From Sarcodiotheca gaudichaudii (taxonomy: Eukaryota > Rhodophyta > Florideophyceae > Gigartinales > Solieriaceae): DNA of 64,000 nt. The translations under genes were made by a program, and so were the position numbers. The notes under the pieces are model-generated. The model was given only the letters and a program-made list of their open reading frames with translations. It did not search any database and had not been told where the DNA came from. Numbering within the stretch: the stretch's first letter is position 1; each line of letters opens with the position of its first letter. The stretch spans positions 1 through 64,000 of the forward strand of contig JAUKVZ010000006.1 in the NCBI GenBank assembly GCA_032355985.1, given 5' to 3'. Below, piece by piece: positions 16,000 to 22,966 of the stretch.

Positions 16000-16836
16000 T
16001 CAGCGGCGACGACGCGCGGCGAAGACGCCGGCGAAGGCGATCGCCAGTGCGCCGCCCGGCGCCGGAACGGCGACAAGCGCTGTGTTCGCCTGAATCGCAG
16101 GCGCGATGGCGCGATCGGAAGTCCACGAGCCATCACCCGTGTTGAAGCGGCCGATCTCGAAGAAGCCGGTGTCGGCGTTGTTGGTCATCATCCAGAGATC
16201 GCCGTTGTAAAACTCGCCGCCGTGCGACAGCGTGGAGGGCGAGTAGGAACCGACGAGTGTGGCGCTGGGATCAGGGCCGTTGGCAAGCGACCAGTCAACG
16301 GTGAAGAGCTCTTCGGGTGAGGAGAGTCCGCCCATGGCGTACAGGACGCCGTTGGCGGCGTCATACCCGGATGCGCCGACGGCAGTGATGCCGGTGAACC
16401 CGGTGGCGCCGACGATGGTCTCGTCATACGTGTTGAGATCGATCCGGCGCAACGTGTCGTCTGCGTTCTCGAAGCCGTACATCTCACCTTCAATGAAGGT
16501 GATGGACGGGTAGAGGCGTGTGAGCGTGTCGTCGAGCAGCGTGAGCGTTGGCGCGGCGCCGAACGGATTATCAAGGCGATAGAGCTGGCCGCCGAACGGA
16601 CCGGCGGGAGGGTTCTCGCTCATGGCGTAGATGATTCCCGTCTCGGGATTGCGAGCCATGGCGATGACAGTGTCGGGCAGGGTGAATGACTGCACCGTGC
16701 CGGACAGGCCAAAGCGAAAGAGCGTGTCGCCCTGCGTCGCCAGGAAGAGCGGATCATGCGGCGCCCCTGCCAGCGCGCTTGAAGCAAGCGCCAAGGCGCC
16801 TGCGGACACTGCAATGCGATATCGTGGATTCTTCAC
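16000..16836 (-). CDS. Exported protein with PEP-CTERM-like C-terminal sorting tail
   Basis: 278 residues. A signal peptide (KNPRYRIAVSAGALALASSALA) starts the protein. The body consists of short repeats around Leu/Tyr-Arg-Leu/Asp and Tyr-Ala-Met (IYAMSENP, LYRLDNPFG, LYAMGGLSS), like a beta-propeller reading. The tail VPAPGGALAIAFAGVFAARRRR has a Pro-rich motif, a hydrophobic segment and an Arg cluster, as in PEP-CTERM/exosortase-type signals, here with VPAP instead of VPEP. It would be cleaved and anchored or released by an archaeosortase/exosortase-like enzyme not present in the window. GTG start at 16836 with GGAGGAAG upstream. A terminator follows. Confidence 0.75.
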   Translation of the reverse strand: MKNPRYRIAVSAGALALASSALAGAPHDPLFLATQGDTLFRFGLSGTVQSFTLPDTVIAMARNPETGIIYAMSENPPAGPFGGQLYRLDNPFGAAPTLTLLDDTLTRLYPSITFIEGEMYGFENADDTLRRIDLNTYDETIVGATGFTGITAVGASGYDAANGVLYAMGGLSSPEELFTVDWSLANGPDPSATLVGSYSPSTLSHGGEFYNGDLWMMTNNADTGFFEIGRFNTGDGSWTSDRAIAPAIQANTALVAVPAPGGALAIAFAGVFAARRRR

Positions 16837-17034
16837 GGTTCTCTTCCTCCTCCGTTGGTGAACTCAGGCGCCTCCCAGATCGGCGCCCTCCTGTGTCTGC
16901 CCGTGCCCGATGCGCCGCCAGGCGCGACTCGGTCGCATGCTCTGATGATACGGGGCGGTTCTGCGGCAGTCGAGAGTTTTTCACCTTCTCGGACATCATG
17001 GAATCGTGAAGAACGGATGAAGGAGGCCCTGACA

Positions 17035-17556
17035 ATGACACGAGGCGAAACGATCGCACAGTCCATTGATGCCGCTCAGGATCTGCTGAGGCTGTTCGGC
17101 GCGGGCTTTGACGATGTGACCCACACCAGTCAGGCGCCGAACCTGCCGAATCACTTCGCGTGGACGCTTGGGCATTGCGCGCTGGCGATGCACGAGGTGG
17201 CGCACTTTCTCGATGGCGAGCCGCTGCCGGCGGCGGACTTCGCAGGATCGGACGAGGCGAGGGAGGGCCGCTTTGTGGAATCGGAGGTGTCGTATGCCTC
17301 GACGCCGATCGATGATCCGTCGCGCTATCCGCCAGTGAAGCGTTGCCTTGAGATGCACGATCGCGCCTGCGCCCGATTGATCGGCGCCTTGCGCGAAGCA
17401 GACGATGCGAAGCTGGATCGAATGGCGCCGTGGGGATCGAACGAGCGGCCTGTCGGCGTCATCGCGCAGCGGATGGCGATCCACACCGGGATGCACATCG
17501 GGCAGCTCATCGATCTGCGTCGAGCGCTGGGCATAGCCCCCCTGTTCCCGGCATAA
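17035..17556 (+). CDS. DinB-like four-helix-bundle protein
   Basis: 173 residues of the DinB/YfiT superfamily of metal-binding helical bundles. Seen: LGHCALAMHEVAHFLDG in the second helix and MAIHTGMHIGQLIDLRRALG in the last, providing the His residues of the metal triad. Members include thiol transferases and DNA damage-induced proteins of unknown chemistry. The start at 17035 is chosen because AAGGAGG (17020-17026) lies 8 bases upstream; an ATG at 17017 would place that site inside the gene. A second DinB-like gene lies at 22.5 kb. Confidence 0.8.
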   Translation: MTRGETIAQSIDAAQDLLRLFGAGFDDVTHTSQAPNLPNHFAWTLGHCALAMHEVAHFLDGEPLPAADFAGSDEAREGRFVESEVSYASTPIDDPSRYPPVKRCLEMHDRACARLIGALREADDAKLDRMAPWGSNERPVGVIAQRMAIHTGMHIGQLIDLRRALGIAPLFPA

Positions 17557-17569
17557 ATGCGTTTTCGCA

Positions 17570-17631
17570 GGAGAATTCGGGTGCATTTTGACGATTCTCC
17601 GGAATCGTCGTTGCGCGTCTTCAGGACGCGC
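17570..17631. repeat. Cluster of short hairpins after the DinB-like gene
   Basis: Three inverted repeats packed in 62 bases: GGAGAAT (17570-17576) with ATTCTCC (17594-17600); GACGATTC (17590-17597) with GAATCGTC (17602-17609); GCGCGTC (17613-17619) with GACGCGC (17625-17631). The first two are mutually exclusive. There is no T tract for a classical terminator. This may be a processing or attenuation structure before the next small gene. Confidence 0.5.
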
Positions 17632-17714
17632 CAATGGCGGGATTCCAACGCGATCGAACTGTCATCCAGGACGATGAACCCGTAGATTTGCGCAGCTTCC
17701 GATTGGAGCCCGCC

Positions 17715-17969
17715 ATGTCTTCGACACACGAACATTGGGAAGTCGTGGTGCTCTATAAGGACGCCGCCGACTGGACGCCGGGCGATCTTGAGCCGCAGCC
17801 GCGCGATGTGGCTATCGCCCTCGCCCAGCGGCTTTTTGAGCGCCTTGTCGTCGCCGGCACAGGCAGCGTCATCGCTGTCGGCGTGCGCGAAGGCGTCGAT
17901 GGGGATGTCTACGAGATGAACGCCAGCGGCGAACTCTCGGAGAAGCCCTTCTCACGACGTGAGGGTTGA
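17715..17969 (+). CDS. Small hypothetical protein
   Basis: 84 residues starting MSSTHEHWEVVVLYKD. GGAG at 17704-17707 lies 7 bases before the ATG. No signal peptide or membrane segment. The composition (Val-rich strands, then a helix IALAQRLFERLV, then a strand SVIAVGVREG) would fit a small alpha/beta domain. No family recognised. It lies just after a cluster of hairpins and before the GntR-type gene, on the same strand. Confidence 0.5.
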   Translation: MSSTHEHWEVVVLYKDAADWTPGDLEPQPRDVAIALAQRLFERLVVAGTGSVIAVGVREGVDGDVYEMNASGELSEKPFSRREG

Positions 17970-18107
17970 GCCGGACGCCGACGCGACTCCCGGCGCCCCG
18001 TGCGCATGGCTCCTCCCGTGCGCTGCGCCGGGGTCGCCTTTCCCGCACCCGACAACCCCGCCGATCCGCTTCTGACCGACTCCCGGGACGAAATCAGTGC
18101 TTCGGGC

Positions 18108-18136
18108 TTGCCATTGTATCATTGTCTGATACAATG
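18108..18136 (+). promoter_or_regulatory. GntR-type operator inside a sigma-70-like promoter
   Basis: A perfect 10-base inverted repeat, CATTGTATCA (18112-18121) and TGATACAATG (18127-18136), with a 5-base spacer lies directly before the GntR gene. It is embedded in a promoter: TTGCCA (18108-18113), 16-base spacer, TACAAT (18130-18135). The start codon at 18142 is 6 bases after the -10, so transcription probably begins at the ATG. Binding of the regulator would block its own promoter. Confidence 0.75.
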
Positions 18137-18141
18137 AAGTC

Positions 18142-18543
18142 ATGCCCCCGAGCATCGCCGTCAGCCTGGATTCGCCCGTTCCTCTCGTCGAGCAGATCGT
18201 CGCCGGGATTCGTCAAACGATCGCCTCCGGCGGCCTGAATCCGGGCGACGCCATGCCCACCGTTCGCCAGCTTGCCGCTGACCTGGGCGTGAACATGAAC
18301 ACCGTCGCCCGTGCCTACCGGTCGCTGGAGGCGGACGGGCTGGTGCAGTCAAGGCGCGGCCGCGGCACGCGGGTTTCCTCCAGCGCCGAAGCGCCCAAAC
18401 GAGCTCCCAAAGCCGTGCGGGAGGAACTGGGGGCACGCATGCGCGAGGCCCTTGCCAGCGCTCGCCTGGCCGGTCTTTCGCGCGCCGACGCCGAGGCGCT
18501 GCTGATGCGCCAGCTCGACATCTTCTGGACGAAGGAGTGTTGA
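18142..18543 (+). CDS. GntR-family transcriptional regulator, YtrA type
   Basis: 133 residues. A winged helix (about 10-78) with PLVEQIVAGIRQTIASGGLNPGDAMPTVRQLAADLGVNMNTVARAYRSLEADGLVQSRRGRGTRV matches the GntR DNA-binding domain, and a short helical C-terminal part (about 90-130) matches the YtrA subfamily, which has no large ligand domain. YtrA regulators usually sit before ABC transporter or membrane protein genes, as here: a membrane protein starts 2 bases after its stop. The start has no ribosome site and lies 6 bases after a -10, so the mRNA is probably leaderless. Autorepression through the palindrome at 18112-18136 is likely. Confidence 0.88.
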   Translation: MPPSIAVSLDSPVPLVEQIVAGIRQTIASGGLNPGDAMPTVRQLAADLGVNMNTVARAYRSLEADGLVQSRRGRGTRVSSSAEAPKRAPKAVREELGARMREALASARLAGLSRADAEALLMRQLDIFWTKEC

Positions 18544-18544
18544 C

Positions 18545-19372
18545 ATGAATCTCTTTTCGCTGCTCTTTCCCATCTTCATGCTCGTGATGCCGCTGGGATT
18601 CTGTGTGCTCTTCCGGCCGGGCCTGATGCGCGTGCAGGATGAGGGGGCGCAAAAGCGTGTGCGCACGCTGCTGACATGGCTTGTCATCTGCACGGCGCTT
18701 GCGATCGGGCTGCTGTTTGCGTTGCGGCCCTTGTCGCCGCAGGTGGCGAGCTTCACATGGATCCTCTTCTTCCCGCTCTGGTTCGGGCTGGCCATGCCGA
18801 TCACGGCCAAGAGCTTTCCGAGTCTGGCCACGGCCGGTCATGCGCCGACCGATGCGCCGCGAGCCGCATCACTGGTTCGGCGCGATCCGGAAGTCATCAT
18901 CCCGAAGCGCGCATGGCTCCTGCCCTGGCTGCTCTTTGTCGGACTTGGTGCGCTGGCTGTCGTTGGCCTTATCACGCAGACACCAACGATCAAACCCGCG
19001 GCCGCGATCGGCGTCGTGGCGCTGCAGATCATCCTCGGCGCCTCGCTGTGCCTGCTCGGCCCGATCGCCGTGCGCATGTGCATGGCGGAGCCGGAGCCCA
19101 TGCCCGCCGATGCGCCGGAAGCGCTGGAGCTGGCATACGCGCGCCATCGCAGCTTCAAGGCGCACGGCTTCTATTACGGCGCCATCCTCATGCTGCTGGT
19201 GATGATGGGCCTCGCATGCGGATTCGCCTGGGGCGTCTCGGGAGGCGTCCTGGGCATCGGCGGCGCCGTGATTGGATCGACGGTCGGCATCGCAGGCGGC
19301 GTCTTCGGCACGATGGCGAGCGTGCGTCGCGCGAAGATCAACGAGCAGCTTGCGCAGCTCAACGCGGCGTGA
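18545..19372 (+). CDS. Integral membrane protein partnered with the YtrA-type regulator
   Basis: 275 residues with about seven hydrophobic segments (about 3-22, 40-60, 68-88, 122-142, 150-172, 210-235, 237-258). The last two are Gly-rich (CGFAWGVSGGVLGIGGAVIGSTVGIAGGVFG). No transporter ATPase or catalytic motif. Its start is 2 bases after the stop of the GntR-type gene, so the two form one operon and this is the likely target of that regulator. The role is unknown; SdpI-like immunity or solute proteins show similar pairing. Confidence 0.7.
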   Translation: MNLFSLLFPIFMLVMPLGFCVLFRPGLMRVQDEGAQKRVRTLLTWLVICTALAIGLLFALRPLSPQVASFTWILFFPLWFGLAMPITAKSFPSLATAGHAPTDAPRAASLVRRDPEVIIPKRAWLLPWLLFVGLGALAVVGLITQTPTIKPAAAIGVVALQIILGASLCLLGPIAVRMCMAEPEPMPADAPEALELAYARHRSFKAHGFYYGAILMLLVMMGLACGFAWGVSGGVLGIGGAVIGSTVGIAGGVFGTMASVRRAKINEQLAQLNAA

Positions 19373-19387
19373 CCGTCGCGACTCGTT

Positions 19388-19425
19388 AAATAAAGAACGC
19401 CGAGGCGCGTCCGTGCGCCCCGGCG
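19388..19425 (-). terminator. Rho-independent terminator of the H1-like gene
   Basis: On the minus strand, stem 19425-19415 with 19408-19398 (11 pairs, one mismatch, six-base loop) followed by TTCTTTATTTAA. It lies 48 bases after the stop of the H1-like gene, in the convergent space with the membrane protein gene. Confidence 0.7.
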
Positions 19426-19472
19426 ATCCACTTACTCAATCAACTCGCCCGAAGGCGATGTGTCGGCGTTGC

Positions 19473-20672
19473 TTACGCAGCGCGGCGGCGGGAAGCCGTC
19501 GAGCGACGTGAAGAGGTCGAGCGACGGGCGCCCGAGCGCTTCGGCGTGCCGGAAAGACGCAGGTTCGAGCTGCCCGGGCGACGACGGGCGGCCGACGTCT
19601 TGCGGGCGGTCGTGCGCTTGGCGGCGGGCTTACGCGCGGTCGTGCGCTTGCGGGCCGTGGTCGTCGTGCGACGCTTGGCCGGGCTGCGGCGAGCCGTGCT
19701 CTTGCGAGCCGTCGTGCGCTTGCGTGAAGCGGTCGTGCTCTTACGAGCGGTCGAACGCTTACGGGTGGCCGGCTTGCGTGCCGTGGTGCGCTTGCGTGAG
19801 GCGGCCGTCGTGCGGCGCTTGGCCGGGCTGCGACGTGCCGTCGTCTTCCGAGCGGTGGAACGACGCGTCGCAGGCTTGCGAGCGGTGGTGCGCTTCCGCG
19901 CGGTGGTGCGCTTGGCGGTTGAACGCTTGCGAGCGACGGGCTTGCGCGCCGTCGTGCGCTTGCGTGCGGTCGTCGTCGTACGACGCTTCGCCGGGCTGCG
20001 GCGAGCGGTGCTCTTACGAGCGGTCGTGCGCTTGCGAGCCGTGGTCGTCGTGCGGCGCTTGGCCGGGCTGCGACGAGCGGTCGTCTTGCGGTTGGTGGAA
20101 CGACGCGTCGCAGGCTTGCGCGCGGTCGTGCGCTTGCGTCCGGTGGTCGACGTGCGACGCTTGGCGGTCGTCGTCGTGCGGCGCTTCGGAGCGCTCTTGC
20201 GAGCCGTGCTGCGCTTCGCGGTCGTGCGCTTGGCGACGGGCTTGCGGGTGGTCTTGCGAGCCGTGGTGCGCTTGCGAGCGGTCGTCGTGGCGCTGCGCTT
20301 CGCGGGGCTGCGACGAGCCGTGCTCTTACGAGCGGTGGTGCGCTTGCGGCTGGTGGTCGACGTGCGACGCTTGGCGGTCGTCGTCGAGGTGCGGCGCTTG
20401 GGAGCGCTCTTGCGTGCCGTGCTCTTCTTCGCGGTCGTGCGCTTGGCGGCCGGCTTACGCGTGGTCTTGCGTGCGGTCGACTTCCTGGCGGTCGAGCGCT
20501 TCGCGGCGGGCTTGCGAGCGGTGGTGCGCTTGCGAGCGGTGGAGGTCGACGTGGTCTTTCTTCTGGGCGTCGATCTCTTGGCGGTGGATCTCTTTCTCGG
20601 GGTGTGCTTTTTCGCGCTCGTCGAGCGCTTCGTCGTGCCTCGTCTGGTGGAGGCCTTTCTGGGCGTGGGCAT
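19473..20672 (-). CDS. Histone H1-like, Lys/Arg/Ser/Thr/Ala-rich DNA-binding protein
   Basis: 399 residues, almost wholly Arg, Lys, Thr, Ser and Ala. It is built of short repeats such as RKRTTARKPA, STARKSAPKRRTST and, many times, TARRSPAKR. The Ser-Pro-Ala-Lys-Arg units resemble the SPKK-type DNA minor-groove motifs of eukaryotic H1 tails, and the whole resembles bacterial HC1/HC2-like nucleoid proteins. It should bind DNA without sequence specificity and compact the chromosome; Ser/Thr-rich repeats could be phosphorylated. GGAG lies 7 bases before the ATG at 20672. The longer upstream frame has normal composition and is not favoured. Large antisense frames arise from the repeated codons and are not genes. 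Confidence 0.8.
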   Translation of the reverse strand: MPTPRKASTRRGTTKRSTSAKKHTPRKRSTAKRSTPRRKTTSTSTARKRTTARKPAAKRSTARKSTARKTTRKPAAKRTTAKKSTARKSAPKRRTSTTTAKRRTSTTSRKRTTARKSTARRSPAKRSATTTARKRTTARKTTRKPVAKRTTAKRSTARKSAPKRRTTTTAKRRTSTTGRKRTTARKPATRRSTNRKTTARRSPAKRRTTTTARKRTTARKSTARRSPAKRRTTTTARKRTTARKPVARKRSTAKRTTARKRTTARKPATRRSTARKTTARRSPAKRRTTAASRKRTTARKPATRKRSTARKSTTASRKRTTARKSTARRSPAKRRTTTTARKRTTARKPAAKRTTARKTSAARRRPGSSNLRLSGTPKRSGARRSTSSRRSTASRRRAA

Positions 20673-21019
20673 TTGCTTGCTCCAAGTTGCGCGGCGACGC
20701 TGGCTGAGGTTCGACCTCGCCGGACGCCTCCTGACGTATTGACTGTTCCTTGCCCGGTCTCCAACCGGAAGCGACATGTGTTCCGCTGCGCGACACCCGC
20801 ACTGCGGGGGTGGCGCCACGGAACGATGCGAGAATCGGCACGTCCCGGTCCGCTTCTCAAGGAAGAGCGCTCAATCCGCGAAAAAAAAGTGAAGTGGCAA
20901 TTCACGCGCCCTTCTCGGACACCGCGCGTTCATGGCGTATATTTCTGAAGGAATGGGCCGTATTCGCCGACGCGCTACCTGCGCTTCTGCGCACACGACC
21001 CAAAAAGTGGAGACACATC
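20673..21019. promoter_or_regulatory. Divergent promoter region, H1-like gene and DAHP synthase
   Basis: 347 bases without a gene. For the synthase a promoter TCGGAC (20915-20920), 17 bases, TATATT (20938-20943) is visible, giving a leader of about 70 bases. An A tract (eight A from 20881) lies just upstream and may act as an UP-like element or curve the DNA. The part next to the H1-like gene holds no clear -10. No small open frame with a ribosome site was seen. Confidence 0.5.
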
Positions 21020-22414
21020 GTGCCTAAGCAGTCAGCGGCGACGTCCGAATCCTGGACGCCCGACACATGGAAGACGCGCCTCGAAGCGCATCAGGTCGTC
21101 TATGACGATCGAGACGCCGTTCAACGCGCCGTTGACAAGCTGCAGGCCCTTCCGCCGCTCGTCACAAGCTGGGAAATCGAACGTCTCAGAACCCATATTG
21201 CGGACGCGCAGCAGGGAAAACGCTTCCTGCTGCAGGGAGGCGACTGCGCCGAAACCCTCGCCGACTGCCGCCCCGATGTCATCGCCAACAAGCTGAAGAT
21301 CCTGCTGCAGATGTCCCTCGTGCTGGTGCATGGCATCAAGAAGCCGGTCATCCGCGTCGGTCGATTCGCCGGGCAATACGCCAAGCCGCGTTCAAGCCCC
21401 ATGGAGAAGGGCGCCGGACCTGATGGCGCGGAGATCGAGCTGCCCAGCTATTTCGGCGATCTCGTCAATCAGGCGCAGTTCAGCGCCGAAGCGCGCAAGA
21501 CCAATCCAGACAACATGGTCGCCGGCTATCAGCATGCCGCGATGACCATCAACTTCATCCGCTCCCTCGTTGATGGCGGCTTCGCCGATCTGCATCATCC
21601 CGAATACTGGGACCTGGGCTTTCTCGAGCATGCGGATCTGCCCGACGCCCTGCGCGATGACTATCGAAAGATGACGACCGAGCTTGCCGAGGCGCTGAAG
21701 TTCATGGAAGCGCTGGGCGAGACGGGCATCGACGAGCTGTCGCGCACGGAGTTCTTCTGCTCCCACGAAGGTCTCAACCTCTTATACGAAAGCGCACAGA
21801 CGCGACGCGTTCCTCGCCGCGCCGGCTATTTCGATCTGACGACGCATCTGCCCTGGATCGGGGAGCGCACGCGCCAGCTCGAAGGAGCGCATGTCGAGTT
21901 CTTCCGCGGCGTGCGCAATCCCCTTGGCGTGAAGATCGGCCCCAATGCTGATCCGGCCGACGTCGTCCAACTCATCGAGAGGCTCAATCCCGATGACGAG
22001 CCGGGCCGCATGATCCTGATCAATCGCTTCGGCGCAGATCACGTCGCCGAGGCCCTGCCGCCGGTGATCGAGGCGATCAAAAAGAGCGGGCGCACCGTGC
22101 TGTGGGTGTGCGATCCGATGCACGGCAACGGCGTCACCACAGCCGACGGCACGAAGACGCGCAACTTCGACGCCATCCTCAAGGAGGTCGAAGAGAATCT
22201 CAATGCGCACAAGGCCGCGGGCACCATCCTCGGCGGCGTGCATTTCGAGCTGACGGGCGAGGATGTGACCGAATGCGTCGGCGGCGCCGCAGGCGTGCGC
22301 GAGCAGGATCTGTGCCTGAACTACCAGACACCTTGCGACCCCAGGCTGAACTACCAGCAGTCGCTGGAGCTGGCGCTGCGTCTGGCGGGATGGATGAGCG
22401 CAGAGCGGGCGTAA
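21020..22414 (+). CDS. 3-deoxy-7-phosphoheptulonate synthase, class II
   Basis: 464 residues of class II DAHP synthase, which joins phosphoenolpyruvate and erythrose 4-phosphate as the first step of the shikimate route to aromatic amino acids. Seen: WKTRLEAHQVVYDD, the LLQGGDCAE motif with the metal Cys, the substrate-binding stretch VIRVGRFAGQYAKPRS, HGNGVTTADGTKTR, and GGVHFELTGEDVTECVGG. Length fits the family (about 450-470). A GTG start at 21020 is chosen: it has GGAG 7 bases upstream and is followed at once by the family N-terminus; the longer frame starts in the promoter region. The gene stands alone with its own promoter. Soluble and cytoplasmic. Confidence 0.93.
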   Translation: MPKQSAATSESWTPDTWKTRLEAHQVVYDDRDAVQRAVDKLQALPPLVTSWEIERLRTHIADAQQGKRFLLQGGDCAETLADCRPDVIANKLKILLQMSLVLVHGIKKPVIRVGRFAGQYAKPRSSPMEKGAGPDGAEIELPSYFGDLVNQAQFSAEARKTNPDNMVAGYQHAAMTINFIRSLVDGGFADLHHPEYWDLGFLEHADLPDALRDDYRKMTTELAEALKFMEALGETGIDELSRTEFFCSHEGLNLLYESAQTRRVPRRAGYFDLTTHLPWIGERTRQLEGAHVEFFRGVRNPLGVKIGPNADPADVVQLIERLNPDDEPGRMILINRFGADHVAEALPPVIEAIKKSGRTVLWVCDPMHGNGVTTADGTKTRNFDAILKEVEENLNAHKAAGTILGGVHFELTGEDVTECVGGAAGVREQDLCLNYQTPCDPRLNYQQSLELALRLAGWMSAERA

Positions 22415-22464
22415 GTGCAACGCTCCGCTATCCTCATGCTCATCTGGCCGAGGAGGCGCCGAGC

Positions 22465-22962
22465 ATGAGTGACGACCTGACGAAAGAACTGCGCGACGCC
22501 TGGCGAACCAACTGCAAGATCAACCACATGATCCTCGACAAGGTCACCAAAGAAGGCCTGGCCGCCACCCTCTCCACACGCGGCGGGCGCGGCGTCATGG
22601 GTGAGTTCGCCCACGTGCACAACAACCGCATCTACCAGCTCGAAAAACGAGCCAGGGAGATCTTCCAGAAGCACGCGGCCAAACTCGAGAAGCTCGACAC
22701 GAAAGCGACGTACACCAGCGCGCAGCTCAAGAAGGCGCTGAAGGCCAGCGACAAGGCGATCGAGGAGTTCCTGGTTGATGTGCTGAACGAAGTCCCCAAA
22801 CGCCGCGGCTTCAGGAAGGGGATCTTCACCACGCTCAGCTACTTCGTCTCCCACGAAGCGCACCATCGCGGACGGTGTTTACTGACGCTCAAGGTCAGCG
22901 GCGCCACGCTGGACAAGAACACGGCGATGAACATCTGGGGATGGGATCAGATCAAGGTGTGA
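22465..22962 (+). CDS. DinB-family protein
   Basis: 165 residues, a helical bundle of the DinB superfamily. The His residues expected for the metal site are in INHMILD, GEFAHVHNNRIYQLE and VSHEAHHRGRCLLTLK; HEAHHRG is the family hallmark. AGGAGG at 22451-22456 lies 8 bases before the ATG. Chemistry unknown; members may use bacillithiol-like thiols. It follows the DAHP synthase by 50 bases and converges with the large beta-helix gene, with 4 bases between the stops. Confidence 0.85.
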   Translation: MSDDLTKELRDAWRTNCKINHMILDKVTKEGLAATLSTRGGRGVMGEFAHVHNNRIYQLEKRAREIFQKHAAKLEKLDTKATYTSAQLKKALKASDKAIEEFLVDVLNEVPKRRGFRKGIFTTLSYFVSHEAHHRGRCLLTLKVSGATLDKNTAMNIWGWDQIKV

Positions 22963-22966
22963 GCGC

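Noticed and set aside
18112-18136. The palindrome before the GntR gene as a dif (XerCD) site, tempting because of the nearby skew switch
   Set aside because: Arms are 10-5-10 and do not match the usual dif halves, while the position over a promoter fits a GntR operator.
19550-20600. Dense direct repeats that look like a CRISPR array
   Set aside because: The repeats are in register with codons of the H1-like protein, vary in length and have no unique spacers.
19460-20742. Two long open frames (about 400 residues each) on the plus strand opposite the H1-like gene
   Set aside because: They arise from the repeated Arg/Lys/Thr codons read backwards; both are low complexity, and the minus-strand reading has a ribosome site and a terminator.
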